Origin: Calendula officinalis
Lineage: Eukaryota; Streptophyta; Magnoliopsida; Asterales; Asteraceae
Reading direction: 5' to 3'
DNA length: 64,000 nt
Assembly (NCBI GenBank): GCA_963853835.1
Contig: OY970829.1
Location: 5,872,446-5,936,445, forward strand
Made by a program: the position numbers and the translations under genes. Of this stretch, positions 45,412 through 60,246 are shown in pieces. The number at the start of each line of letters is the position of its first letter. Position 1 is the first letter of the stretch. The notes below the pieces were generated by a model, which was given only the letters and a program-made list of their open reading frames with translations, made no database searches and was not told where the DNA came from.

Positions 45412-47365
45412 GGGTCGAGTTATATTGAGAACCCTGATTTCAAAAAGAACTCTGAGAACTCTTATTAACCAATCAGAATTTAGTAAATTGATTTTGATTA
45501 ATTTAATTCATATTAATTATTCAGGGGTATTTAGGACATTTTACCAAAAAAATTTATTTCCTTTTCTGGAAATTTCCTAATATTTAGGAATTATTTTCGA
45601 AAAATTATTGTTATTTTATTATTTCTTTCGAGCCAGTTGTGCATATATGTTTTTTTGCAATAATTTCGGAAATTTATTGTTACATATAGGTTATCTTACG
45701 GTTGTATTGAATATACATGTTTGAACATATATGTTCAACTTATCCATACAAAAGCCAAAAACTATTTCAAAGAACACATATGTACAATATAACATTTATG
45801 TTATCCAACTTAAACATACACTTTAATAAATACATAAAAAATATTGAATAACATACATGTACAATACATATATATCCAAACAATAACATATATGTTACCC
45901 TAATAAAGAACAACACAAAAACAAACTTTATCTCACAAGAACTAATCATCAACATCAGTGCCAACATCAACAACACTTTTATTACTTGATCATAACACCA
46001 TAATCTTAATCGTCTCCTTCGGCAGAATGATTTGCACCAATGTTGACAACAACCGCTCATTGTACCACCCACTGCAAAACATAAAAATAACACATATATT
46101 TAATCATAAACACATATACAAACTAATAAAGAACATATATGCAACCTAATCAAGAACATTAATGTTACCCTTATCAATAACAAAAAAATTGTGTACTTAA
46201 AGAAAACAAAATATGCAAACTTGTATGTAAACTCACCGAACACAATTATATAGACTAAAAAAACAAAATTAAAAAGACAAAGTGAAAAATTTAACGAACT
46301 GAAAAATTAACAAACTTGTATCCCAAATACTCGTTTAAGAGGATGAAAAAAAATTAAAACTACTTCTTAACATTCATTAAAAATCATATCATTAAAATCA
46401 TAAATCCTTTAAATTGTCTCAATCGTGATACGAAATACTAACCTCAATAAGAAAAAACAAATCCAAATTATGGTGAAGAAATAACTATTTAGGTAGATAT
46501 TTTGATGAGAGTGGTAGTAGCAAGTTAACAAATCAACTAAAATAATCTTGCCTCCAAATTTAGAAAAAATTCAATACGAACAGAATGTAGAAAGCTATAA
46601 AGCATGAAAAAAATTACATGTAACTTCAAATTAGGAGACATCATTTGGTCGGAAAAAACCATAAGCCCAAATTCACAAAACCAAGTATCATATGGGGCGA
46701 TTATGAACAAAACAAAAAAACATGTATGAACTTTTATAAGCAAAGTTATTGAAATTGATATTTAGAATTACACAGAACCCTTACCGTACTCCTCATCATC
46801 GGCATTTCAACTGTCATGTTCGAGATCACGATCGATCTAGGGAATATTCGTCAGCTTATGTGGGCAGAGTCGAGATTCACGTTCGGTTTAGGGTTTTGAA
46901 ATGCAAAATTGAGAAGATGAATAAGAGTGTAGTCCGATCATGAAGATTCACGGATGAAGATGGGCTGCCGGTTACCGTCTCGCCGGGGGCGTGATGGATC
47001 TTAATCATGTTCTTGCGTCGATCACTACAATTGTTAGAGATAGAAAGCATATTTTGTTTCGATAAATCTAGGATTTGTGTGATAAATATTTGATTTAGGG
47101 AGGTTAGAGAGAGACTGTTCAATTGGAGAAAAATATGGAAACAAAATCAATCATATAACTACGTGGAGAGAGAAGACCAGATTTTAAGGGGTTTTAATTT
47201 TTAAAAAGGAAACATTTTTTAATGAATTTTTATAGTTAATGCCTATAATACCCCTACGAATTTCTTTTTAATAATATATAAATGAAAAATACTCTTCTAA
47301 TTTGTGATTTGTTAATCAAGGGTTCTCAGAGTTCTTTTTAAAATCAGGGTTCTCAATATAATACT

Positions 47366-47370
<5 letters not shown>
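45409..47370. mobile_element. TA-flanked element D (2.0 kb)
   Basis: Left end gtagggtcgagttatattga, then gagaaccctgatttcaaaaa and gaactctgagaactc. The right end is an inverted match over ~65 bp. Three GAAC-type motifs lie in each arm. The interior is rich in acatatatgtt, acatacatgt and acattaatgt palindromes (45650-46170). A GC-richer patch at 46800-47000 has short open frames on both strands (for example minus 46877-47122) with no recognisable family. Confidence 0.75.

Positions 47371-47410
<40 letters not shown>
47371..47410. repeat. (TA)n microsatellite 5
   Basis: 40 bp of TA repeat between elements D and E. Confidence 0.97.
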
Positions 47411-49569
<2,159 letters not shown>

Positions 49570-49585
49570 ATATATATATATATAT

Positions 49586-50104
49586 GTATGTATGTAAGGG
49601 AAAAAGAGGCAAAAAAAAGGTCGCAAACACACACCCCCACCGGTCGAGTAGTCGACCATTCAATAGGGGGGCGCGTCGGTGGGTTTAGCTGTAACGGGGA
49701 GGGGACGCGTTGGGGTGAGGAGGTGACGGTCGTGACCGTTCGTTCGGTCATACGATACGGGTAGTCTAAGCTTTAAAAAGTACACGAATGATTCCTAATT
49801 ACAAAACCTTGTCACTTCTTTTGTCCCTAATACTACCATCAGTTAAAAGTCTACGTGAATCTGATATGTGCAATGAATATAAGGGTAAGACTGGTGTAAG
49901 GTGTTGTCCATGACTAATAGGTCATGGATTCAAATCCATATATAGTAAAAAAAATGAATAGATTAGATATCATTCAAAAAAATGAGGGTAAAATCTTATG
50001 CTTGGAGAGAATCTATACGTGTCAACATGTTTCATTGAATCAAATCACAATATCTTAAAATTTTAAGATCAAAGAAGCTAACAATTATGGAATAAAAACA
50101 TTGT
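49586..50104. other. Intergenic DNA
   Basis: A GC-rich patch at 49620-49760 with short overlapping open frames on both strands, none with family features. The rest is AT-rich. Confidence 0.4.
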
Positions 50105-50109
50105 TATAA

Positions 50110-50449
50110 TGTTGAGATGTCCCACATTGGACAAGAGATGAACCGGTAATGTGCTTATAAGGGTCCTGAGCTACTCCTCTTACAACCAATTGGTTTTAAG
50201 ATGGAACCCAACAAACTGACATGGTATCAGAGCAAGGTTCACCCGTTGTTGGTCAAACGGCCACACGGACCCCACGTAACCCATAAATATCCACGTGTTA
50301 GGCGCGGAAAAAAAATGGCGCCACACGTGAGGGGGCGTGTTGAGATGTCCAACATTGGACAAGAGATGAACCGGTAATGTGCTTATAAGGGTTCTGAGCT
50401 ACTCCTCTTACAACCAATTTATTTTAAGATGAAATCCCACAAACTGACA
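50110..50449 (+). mobile_element. TRIM (terminal-repeat retrotransposon in miniature), 340 bp
   Basis: LTRs of 112 bp at 50110-50221 and 50338-50449, both starting tgttgagatgtcc and ending aaactgaca. They are flanked by the 5-bp duplication tataa (50105-50109 and 50450-50454). A Met-tRNA primer site tggtatcagagca (50222-50234) follows the first LTR. A purine-rich gtgagggggcg precedes the second. The internal ~116 bp has no coding capacity, so it must move in trans. Confidence 0.95.
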
Positions 50450-50649
50450 TATAATAAACTAAAAGTAAATGTAATTGTAAACTAATGAAATTGACATTGT
50501 ATCAAAACAAAAACAACATGGAAATGATTATTATGACCTGTGCTCTGAAAATACAAGTTATTAGTGCATTTAATAATTTTTTAAAGAAAATATAAAGATG
50601 TTGCTAACAAAATCTTAAATTAAATAACGAAATTCATTTCTGTTCTACT

Positions 50650-50657
50650 CCACGTGG
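50650..50657. promoter_or_regulatory. G-box upstream of the HHO gene
   Basis: ccacgtgg, a perfect palindrome 286 bp before the HHO ATG. A TATA-like aaatataag lies at 50856-50864. Confidence 0.4.
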
Positions 50658-50942
50658 AGAATTTATTTTTGCAATGGATTCCCTTTTCTATAGATTTTGT
50701 CTTTTATTGTTTGGTATTCTCTTGTAACAAACGGAGACAAACGGGAATAAAAGTCGGTGTCGGAGGAAGAATACGTGACGAGCCGATATATGTGAAAAGT
50801 ATCTAACCTTTTTTAATTTTCTAAATTCCCTCATTCTTCTTTTCCAAATTTCTACAAATATAAGTCATCAATTTCTCTCTCTTTATGTCTCACTTTTCAT
50901 CATCAACCCAATAAGTCAATAACACATTAAACCAATTTTTAC

Positions 50943-52572
50943 ATGGGGAGCTTAAATCTGTCTCATGAACTAAGCATGAATTTCAAACCAATTTTCATCC
51001 CCAAAACACTCAATCACTTTCTTGAACACGTTTCAAAAATCAGTAACGTAACGGACAAGGTGCTGCAAGTTGATGATTTTGTTGACCGATTAGAAACCGA
51101 AACACTGAAAATCGAAGCATTCAAACAAGAAGTCCCTCTATGCATGCTCCTCATCAACGATGGTAATAAAAATTTATTTTTTATTGTAATTTAGTAGTAT
51201 TCGGAGATGGGTTTATGATTTTGTATAAATTTACAAATGGGTTTTTGATTATTCTGTAATCTTGGATGATTATGAAATGGGCTCTCATTGTTTGATGATA
51301 TGTAAATTTTCAGCAATTGTTGCTTTGAAAGAGGAAATAATGGTGTTAAAGAAACCAGTACTTGAAGAATTTATACCACTCAAGAACAATTTTGATGATG
51401 ATGTAAAAGTTGAAATCATCACAAACCAAAACGACAATGGTGATAAAAAGAATTGGTTGAGCTCTACACATCTTTGGGATGCAAATAGGAACCTTAATCC
51501 GAATGCAAATTCAGCCCAAAAGGTTAACAAGGTAAAATCAATAAAATATAATCAAAATGGTATGTTTAAAGTTGATAATAACTTAAAATGTGTATGAATT
51601 CATGTCCGATTTGGTTGCAGAGTGAAGAAGAAGAAGAAGAAGAAGAAGATGCATGGAGAACAAGTTTTAGCCCTGAAATAACGGATTTGAAAAGATTGAT
51701 TCCATTTTCTACACCAAATGTGCCATCAAACATACAAATGGACATTACTATGCCATCACAACGACAAACTTGTAGGAAACAAAGGCGATGTTGGTCAACC
51801 GAGTTGCATAGACGATTTGTCAATGCCCTACAACAACTCGGAGGTTCACAAGGTTAGATCTTGAGGGCTATTTTCATTCTATAAAATATTAAAATTTTAG
51901 TTTAATTGCAAGAAGACAATTAAGGTTGTTTAATGTAGAAATTGTTGGTTAAAATTCGTATTTGGTTGTGCTTTATGACTGACATTTTTGGTTTGTTAGA
52001 AATATTAACGTCTATGATCATTATTCTAATCAAGATTAATTCGTACATAACTTTTGTAGCGGCCACACCTAAACAGATTCGAGAGCTTATGCAAGTAGAT
52101 GGTCTCACCAATGACGAAGTGAAGAGCCATTTGCAAGTTAGTTAATTTTCATAATTTTTTTCTTTTTACAAAATCACCATTTCATAAAAAAGTGGTTTAT
52201 ACATCATAAAAAGTGACTTTTTGTACTACAAAGATGCATATATAACATTTTTTACTATGTGATGGAGTAAGGTAACATATGATATTTGTAAAAAGTGAAT
52301 AATACCACTTTCTTGCAGTATTTTCTTTCATAAATACTTATGTATTCAAAAAAAATTTCATGTAATTACAGAAATATAGGCTTCATATACGAAAGCCTTC
52401 ATTTATCAATACAAATCAATCTACGGGTGTTACCGGACAAGTATTATGGATGCCTAAATGTAGCATTTCTCAATCGGGCTCTCCTGACGGGCCCCTCCCG
52501 AATGGTGGGACCCACGTGAAAGTTGAAGAAGACGAAAACTCTGAGAACAATTGGTGGAATGGTATGATTTAA
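50943..52572 (+). CDS. HHO: HHO/NIGT1-type GARP (G2-like) transcription factor
   Basis: Five exons: 50943-51162, 51314-51531, 51621-51852, 52060-52136 and 52372-52572. All have GT/AG borders and keep frame, giving 315 aa. The N-terminus (to ~90) matches the coiled-coil HHO domain (LxxFLEHVSKI...VDDFVDRLETETLKIEAFK, then DAIVALKEEI). An acidic Glu run opens exon 3 (147-155). The GARP/Myb DNA-binding domain, about 198-258, has CWSTELHRRFVNALQQLGG, ATPKQIRELMQVDGLT and NDEVKSHLQKYRLH. Known HHO/NIGT1/HRS1 proteins are nuclear repressors controlling nitrate and phosphate starvation genes. This short-tailed copy is closest to the HHO5/HHO6 type by layout, which is an inference. No lesion seen. Intron 3 is the longest before the final exons. 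Confidence 0.94.
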
Positions 52573-55500
52573 AAAAATTAGAATTTAATCTAACATCGTG
52601 AGGCTATTTAGAAAGAAAATATGTAACCTATACATAAATAGTAACATTTTTGCAGGCTTAGTTATATTGAACTTCTATTAAACTTTTTTGGTTTAAAGTA
52701 TGGTTATGTTGAATTTTTGGTACAATTTTAGATACGTATGTATTAAGAACATGATCATTGAAAAAATAGGTTATTTTATTTATTTATGCATATTATTCCT
52801 GCGGGAAATCTTGAATCATTCTTTTGTTTGAATTGACTTGGCTCTACTCATTTGTTGACGGGGGGCAATTTTAGATGCTTTATAGTAGGTGGGAGGTGTG
52901 GATACTTTGATAAAGTCAAGCATGTGATGATTAAACTAAACTCTATTTGTATTTTTCGACTTCTGTGTCTTTTTTAAATATTTTTAGGTTTAATAAAGTT
53001 GACTAGTGATTCTGTTTACACTTTATATTCCAACCAAAAATTATCTTTCTGAAATCAAGACTAAACATAAGAAAAAACTTATGGCTGGTTAAAGAAAAAT
53101 GTTTAAAGAATAGGATCTTATTTTATGCATATATGACATGAGTATGTTAAAAGATTGTGAACTTTATAATAGCTATATTAATTTTTTTTAAACATCCTAA
53201 ATCTATCTCAATTTTGTCCATATAAGAACTTTAACTCATGATCTTTGGTCATGAAACACCAAACATCAATGTCAATAGATTGCATGTTTTGAAAATTAAA
53301 AGTCACTACACATATAAATAAAGTATTGGAAGTCATTTACAAACATTTAAAATGTTTATGCAAAATGAATATATGTTGATAAAAAGGAGTTTATAAGTTT
53401 TTTTTTTTTTTTGCAAATTTTGTTTTATAACTTTTAAAGTTGACATATTGTGTTAAGATTTAAGAGTTATATATCATCCAAGGTCCTTAGGAATGCATAA
53501 TTGAAGTGTTTATATCTATGATTTCTAAAAGTTCAAAAGGCAATTTTTGTATTTGAGTAAAGTGTCTTTAATTATTTTAAAGAGAAAACCACTGTTTTAC
53601 AATTAATATTTATTGAAAATCATTTTTCTTTCTTTCAAGTATTTTACAGATAAACTATTCCAGAATCCAGACACACCTTTAATTGTTTATAATTTTGGGA
53701 AACTTAGTGCAAAAGCAAGTCCTTTTCTCTCGCAAGAAGGTTCGGGCTTTTAAGATGCCTTGTTGACTAAAAGTCATGTGGATGGAGCATGAGAATTCAA
53801 AAGTTAGACCCGAGGGCCAGGGGCCGGGTCAAAATTTACAAACCAATCATAACAAAAATACTAAAGTAGATTAAAAGATGTCCCCATCAAAAATAATGTG
53901 ACCCCAGGGCCAGGGGCCAAAACTTACAAACCATCCAATTTGTTGTAAATAACAATAATAATGTGACCAAAAAGAAACCGAAACAACCACCAAAAATATT
54001 ACAAGAGATTACAACAGATAGGATTGAATCCAATTATTCCGATTTCAGTTTACCTTTTTTACTTCTATTCTTGATCCAAACTAAGAGTTCTTTGAACAGG
54101 GGGAATGTGAGAACTGAGAAGTGATATTGGGTTCATGGACAATGTAATTATTGGACTTCATATCGTAATCATTGTGTATCATAGTTTAGCCCAAGATCCA
54201 TGTAATATGTTAGCACATATAAAAGCCCTAGAACAAATTTTAAGAATGCAAGGATCTTTGAAAATTTTCCACTAAAATACTTCCTCTTATTCAAATTAAG
54301 TGATACATTATTAATTTCATACTTTTTAAAGTGAGTTAATAATACATTAAGAATCTTTGAAATATTATACTGAAAGTTAGATTATATTAAATTGGATAAT
54401 TAGTGAAGAATGACGTCCGCTCCTTTAAATAAAGTGAGTTAATGATGTTTAAAAGTAAAGTAAGAATAAATGAGTTATTTCATTATATTAAAAGAGATAA
54501 TTAATTGCTAGGTCCGGTCTTTTTTTATTATAATTATTTGCCGTTTCCAAGAAAAAAAAAAGATAATTAATTAGTGTGGGTCTTATTAACTTTTGCCAAA
54601 TAAATTAAATGGTGTATCACGTATTCTCAAAATTAATACAGTAATTAATACGAAAGACTTCCTTTTGGGGGGTAAATAATAATATAATTTCATAAAATAA
54701 CCTCTTTTTTATAATCTTATAATATGAAAACAATGCAGAGTCCATGAATCCAAAGAGAGACAAACAAAGCTTTGAAATAAGGTGTCAATTTGAAATACTC
54801 AAACAAAATGTTTCAAAATTGATTTTCTGTGTTTTCTTTAATTCTTTGTGGAATTGTGGCTTGTGGGTGTGTTTGTATGAAAAGATGGCCCATTTCCCAA
54901 ATAAAATATTCGTGAGAAGAATCTTTGAAGACAAAGATGTTACAAATGTTGCCTGTCTCATTGCTTGTTTGGTGCATAAGGATTGAGTATATATTCCTTA
55001 AATGCAATTTTAAGTGGTGATTGTTTTCAAGAAAAAACAGTAAATAAAAGGTACAACGAAATATCATATGTGTTGAGAGGTAACGATCTTCAATATAGAA
55101 GGTACTAATAAGTGTTTTTATATATGGGATGAGTTTTACGTCATAATTTTTATTGTATTCACTACAGTTATTATTAATGCATTTTTGTAATCAGCTTAAT
55201 ATATAACTTATTTTAATAGAAATGAATTATGTCTTTATATTAACTACATTCTTGTAGAATTTGCATTCAGTATATTGCTTTGCTATTATTCTTTTTGCAT
55301 GGCTAAAACCCCAATCAGAATATGGTCCCAAATTTCAGTTTTCAACTCTTGTCTCTTAAAATATGAAGGACAAAGAAATAATATTATATGTCAATTGGTT
55401 GAATGCTTTGTTTTTAATATTATTTGTCTCATTAAAAAAAGGTAAGATTTTATATTATTTTTCTGCCAAAGTGTCCCAGTGAGTAGATTGCCTATCAAAT

Positions 55501-55866
55501 ACAGTCTCCCACTTAGAATTATTTTATACAGAATCTTCAAACTCATGGGGTTGACATGTTTCATGTTCATTGCATCTTCCTAGCTATCACTAACAATCTT
55601 ATAGTTTATATTCCCACGTGCTATTTTTTTTAGGAAAACTTATGTTTTAGTTCAAGAATTGCGTTTTCTCGTCACATTGTCCATTAAAAATATTTATTTA
55701 TATAAAAAGCAATGAAATAGTGGGTCGAGTGGCTTTTAGTGGAGGCTATTTGGTATCTAAAATCTAAATGATACAAGTGGGATTTTGTTGCCTGAGCTAA
55801 CTAACTAAACGCCTTCATGAAGTGAGAGTTCGAGGACCCCCAAGTGCCTCGCTTGGTTGGGGTCTC
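52573..55866. other. Long intergenic region, decayed repeats only
   Basis: No gene is supported. At 54098-54107 is a polypurine-like acagggggaa followed by tgtgagaactgag, suggesting the start of a decayed 3' LTR (to about 54270) whose partner is not visible. From 54280 a degenerate Stowaway-like left end (cttcctcttattcaaatt) and fragments of its interior extend to about 54650. An 80-codon open frame at 54744-54986 has no family features. Confidence 0.4.
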
Positions 55867-55869
55867 TTA

Positions 55870-56131
55870 GAGCATCTCCAATGGATGCTTTTTACAAAGC
55901 TTTTTATCTTTTCAATAGGTAATTAAGATGTTTTTGACCTCCTAACAAAAAACTTTTGCTTTAAAAGCTTATTCTTCCATAAGTATTTCTCAAGTCACAT
56001 AAAAAGCTTTATCAACCTTTATATCAATTGGAGCAAAAGCTTTTTTGAAAGCTTTTTTATCAATATTTAGTGGAAAGTCTAGGTGGCAATTTCAATAAGC
56101 CTTTGCAAAGACTTAACCATTGCGGATGCTC
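55870..56131. mobile_element. Tourist-like MITE, copy 3 (TTA target duplication)
   Basis: 262 bp with ends gagcatctccaatgg and the inverse of gagcatccgcaatgg, flanked by TTA (55867-55869 and 56132-56134). Same family as 7360-7620, in the opposite orientation. Confidence 0.82.
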
Positions 56132-56347
56132 TTAGACTTTGGATGTGTGTGTGACTTGTAATAATCAAACAATCCTAATATACGAAGTATTTCATGATCA
56201 ATCCATTTGTATATATAATAACTGAAAGTTAGTTAAATTTGGCTAAAATTGTTGGCAGGAAGAGTCACACCTATTGAGAAAAGGTGTGTCTTTTGACAGG
56301 ACCCCAACAAGGGGCTCTATCCCTTCACAAAACAAAGGGGCGTGACC

Positions 56348-56635
56348 CAGGGCTGGTCCAATCAATTTTTGGGTCCTGGATAAAATCTTTAAAATGGGTT
56401 CCCTTAAGTAAATTTTTTCTAAATAATTAAAAATTTCCCGCGAAATTAAAAGTGCCGCCCGAATCCCCAAGTTTAATGTCTGATTTGGACCATGTAGTCC
56501 GCCTATTTTCAATATTCCGTTGGACTTGTCTTGATTCAAATAAGTTTACACATGCGCTGATTTTTAGAAAGTGGCCCCTAAATTTTGTGGGCCCTAGGGG
56601 GCCGCCTTTATCGCCCATGCTAAGGACTAGCCCTG
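56348..56635. mobile_element. hAT-like MITE
   Basis: Ends cagggctggtcc and the inverse of cagggctagtcc, the cag-start termini of hAT elements. Subterminal gggtcct and gggcccct phrases are mirrored. No convincing 8-bp duplication remains. Confidence 0.55.
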
Positions 56636-56904
56636 CACGACTCCCTTGACCCCCACACATGGTTGTGGCAGCATCAAGTTAACTAGAACTAAGTAGCAAA
56701 ATTTAGTATCAAGCATATCTCGGTAGAAAAAGACAATGGTGATCTCGTTAGTGTACTTATCGTCTCCATATGATGGACCTAAAAGTATACATTGTTTAGT
56801 TGCAGACATCACAAATATGGCCATTAGGTTTTCATCACAACTATAATGCTAATGCCACTCTAGCAGCCCATCCAATGAATGCAACTTCAAGTTAACAAAA
56901 ACCT

Positions 56905-56913
56905 TATATATAA
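56905..56913 (+). promoter_or_regulatory. TATA box of the peroxidase gene
   Basis: tatatataa 74 bp before the ATG at 56987. This implies a short leader starting near 56935-56940. Confidence 0.6.
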
Positions 56914-56986
56914 CCACCATACTTCCATCATTAATCTTAACAAAAACCTTATTTTCCTCAAAACATCATTTTCCATTTGAAACACT

Positions 56987-58557
56987 ATGCATCAAAAGAA
57001 CACCATTATCGTGTTCTTAGTGTCCTTTTCAATTCTGTTAGCTAATGGACAGCTTGATTACTACTACTATTCATATTGTCCTAACTTACCCATGATCGTT
57101 AAATACGGTGTTTGGGCAGCTATGAAGAACGACACTAGGATAGCTGCATCTCTTCTTCGTCTTCATTTCCATGATTGTTTTGTTAATGTAATAATTAATT
57201 TGTCATCTTGTTATATTCAAATTTAATTTAGTTTGATTAAAACCACTTTTTTGAGATTGTTAATTGTTCGGTTTCAGGGTTGTGACGGTTCTGTGCTTCT
57301 AGATGATACTAAAACCTTTACGGGGGAGAAAAAAGCAGGCCCGAACCGTAATTCGGTTCGTGGGTATGAAGTCATTGACAACATAAAAGCGGATGTGGAA
57401 AGGGCTTGCCCGAATACTGTTTCATGTGTCGATATCTTGACTCTTGCGGCTAGAGAAGCCGTAGTTTTGGTACTAAAATTTATAACTTTTGTCAAACATA
57501 ACTAACGTTCTCATTGGAAAATGGGCATGTCAAAACGGGTCATTTTTTTATGGGCTGGGTTCCCAAACACCTTTTCAAATAATTCTTCTTATAACTAACT
57601 GCTACAAATGTACTATTACAATAGTTACCTAATATATATATTTTTTCCAAGATTGATTTAATATGTCGTATGCTTTAAAAAAAACCCTTATGTTGATTTT
57701 CAAGTTTAACCTATTTGACTTATTTGACATGCTTCGTTCTTACATAAACTTTTTTTTTTTACTCGTGTGACCTGTTAGATATAATATAACCATGACCCAG
57801 CATGCATAGGTATATGGATCATAATGTGCACATATACATTTACACCATTTTCCTTATTTTAAAGTTGTACCATATTTTTGTAGTCAGGAGGGCCAAATTG
57901 GCCCGTTGCATTAGGCCGGCGAGACGGGCTCACAGCAAACCTGAAAGCAGCAAACACGAACCTTCCAGCACCCTTTGAGCCCCTAGAAAACATCACGGCT
58001 AAGTTTGCAACAGTAGGCCTTGATTTGAGGGATGTCGTTGTTCTATCAGGTACTAATCGAGTAACCATTTGATGTTCTATAACCATATATTTTTTACTAC
58101 ATTCTTTTGCAACATATAACATTGTTTTAATTCATGGCTCATAGGTGCACACACAATTGGGTTGGCTCAATGCTTCACATTCAAAAACCGGCTATTTGAC
58201 TTCAAAGGGACCGGTCAACCCGACCCAAATCTCGACTCATCTCTAGCCGCAACCTTAAAAACCTCATGTCCTAACATCGATAAATCAAACACAAACCTTA
58301 ATTCACTAGATGTGGTTACTACATACAAGTTTGATAATGCATATTATAAGAACTTGGTGAACAATGCGGGATTGCTTGAATCCGATCAAGCTTTGATGGC
58401 TGATCCACGTACCGCTTCTATGGTCAATGATTATAGCATGTATCCATATCTTTTTTATCGGGATTTTGCTACATCGATGATGAAACTCGGTAATGTTGGG
58501 GTAATTACCGGGCAAAAAGGACAAGTTAGAAAGAAATGTAGTGAGGTGAACCATTAA
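56987..58557 (+). CDS. PRX: Class III secretory peroxidase
   Basis: Four exons: 56987-57187, 57278-57469, 57884-58049 and 58145-58557. GT/AG borders, in frame, 323 aa. A hydrophobic signal peptide (1-21) precedes a mature start near QLDYYYYSYCP. Distal haem site RLHFHDCFVN (Arg58, His62), GCDGSVLLDDT calcium region, ADxxxxxC..VSCVDILTLAAREAV, proximal haem His189 in GAHTIGLAQC, and conserved Cys throughout. These are apoplastic or vacuolar haem enzymes that oxidise phenolics with H2O2 in lignin, suberin and defence chemistry. The three-intron structure is the ancestral one for the family. Asp and Ala at usual positions are replaced in VSCVDILTLAAREAV (VSCADIL.LAARDAV is usual), a mild divergence. 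No lesion seen. Confidence 0.95.
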
Positions 58558-59260
58558 GTTAGTTGTTCATGATGATGTATTGCTAGGTGCTTGAGAATAA
58601 TGGGTTTGACTTAGATCACATGTTGACCAAAGAGTGATTTGAGATTATAAAGTCATGTATGTTGTCTTTAGTGTACGAAAATCTCAATAGACTTGTTTAA
58701 AAGTATATATTTTAAGATGGAATGTTAATTAATTTGCTTGTAAATCCTTAGACAAATTCTAGCTTGGGCGATTTATTCATATTTTCGACGAAATAAAAAT
58801 TTATTCGCGAGTTTAGCTTAGCGATGTGATAAAAATGTAATTAATAACTTACTGTATGAGTACGTTTATTCTAAAAATCCACTAAAAAGAAAAAAAAGAA
58901 GAAGACTTTATCAGCTTTTTATCTAACAAGGATTATGGTCTCCGCACGTTGTTGTAGATTTAAAAAATATTTTTGGTTGAGATTTAGATTCGTTTTTATA
59001 ATCAGATTTAATTTCTTTAATTTTTATAAATGAATAAAATAAAATGATGTAAAATCGTGTATATTATAGTTACAACACCCAATAGAAGTTATAGAACTAT
59101 TATGAGTATTTTCTTAAAAATTAAAAATATAATGTAAAATACGTTGAAATGCATATTTTATAAGGGTTGTCGTAAGTAATTTTAAAAAATTTAGAGTTTA
59201 AAGGAATTGGTGATTTTATTTATTTATAAATTGTTGGAAAAATTTTGACATATATAATTA
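58558..59260. other. Peroxidase 3' flank and spacer
   Basis: AT-rich. The 3' UTR probably ends within the first ~200 bp. Nothing else recognised. Confidence 0.45.
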
Positions 59261-59262
59261 TA

Positions 59263-59517
59263 CTTCCTCCGATTCAAAATAAGTGATACACTTGGGGTTT
59301 CACGGTTTTTGAGGCAAAAGATTATAATGATGGTTAAATTAGATTAATTGGATGGTTAGTGGAGAATGAGTCCCACACCTTTTGAATAAAGTAAGGTTAA
59401 TGATGTATAAAAGTAAAAAGTAAGGGTAAAGGGGTCATTTTACTTTGTTAAAGTAGATAGTTAGTGGGTGTGGGTCCCATTTTTTTTGCCAAATAAGAAA
59501 ACTTTTCAAAGTGTATC
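59263..59517. mobile_element. Stowaway-like MITE, copy 4, cut by Copia element 2
   Basis: Starts cttcctccgattcaaaat after TA and follows copies 1 and 2 up to caaagtgtatc, where the Copia LTR begins. The missing ~60 bp right end should lie beyond the 3' LTR outside the window. Confidence 0.85.
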
Positions 59518-60155
59518 TGTTGGAACAAAATCACAGATCAACTTATTACTGATGCTGCAGTTAGTACTGATCATGTTTACTACTGATGAATATTATGGTT
59601 AGTACTGATGGGGCAGAAACTTACTACTGATGAAGTTGATACTGGTGAAGTCTATAACTTAGTTACTACTGATCAATGCATATTGAAGATACTACTGATC
59701 AATAGTAGTTACTACTGACGATAGCTTTGGACTTACTACTGGTCACCATACTTACTACTGATGTTGCATATTTACTACTGGTGATTAGTTTTATTACTGA
59801 TACGCGCTTATGGAACATATCAAGTCCGAGATCTTCGCAGAGATAGTTATAGAATGTAATTCAATGTATATCTTTTATAATTCGAATGTAAATCAAGTCC
59901 TAGAATAACTAGGGTAAATAGTTAGGCTTCAAGGACTATTATATATAGTTCCTTACGAATTGTAAACGTACGTGTGTATGGTGATTCAATAATATACATT
60001 GAAGCTTTTTGTGAAACTGTGTTCTTAATATTTTCATATATTGCTTTACAGTTCATTGTTCTTAATACATTGATATAGTGTCGATCCGCTGCAAGTTCTA
60101 TTATCAATTAGATCTAAGGTGTTTATTAACTCTTCATAGTTAATCGATCCTGACA
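59518..60155 (+). repeat. 5' LTR of Copia element 2
   Basis: 638 bp, TGTTGGAACAAAATC to CCTGACA. Thirteen ACTG-type motifs (mostly tactactgatga/tactactggtga) lie between 59545 and 59800, spaced roughly 15-30 bp. A TATA-like attatatatag occurs near 59940. Confidence 0.9.
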
Positions 60156-60157
60156 AG

Positions 60158-60170
60158 TGGTATCAGAGCA
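60158..60170 (+). other. Primer-binding site for initiator tRNA-Met, Copia element 2
   Basis: tggtatcagagca, a perfect match to the usual complement, two bases after the LTR. Confidence 0.92.
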
Positions 60171-60246
60171 TATTGGTTCTAGATCTACGATTTTTTTTAA
60201 GAACAAACAAAAAGTTTTAATCTTTAAAACACACACATTATTAATC

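Noticed and set aside
51588..51857. ORF starting MCMNSCPIWLQ before the acidic run
   Set aside because: It begins in HHO intron 2; the true exon starts at 51621 after the ttgcag acceptor.
54744..54986. 80-residue ORF at 54.7 kb
   Set aside because: No start-site context, domain or splice evidence; composition matches surrounding AT-rich DNA.
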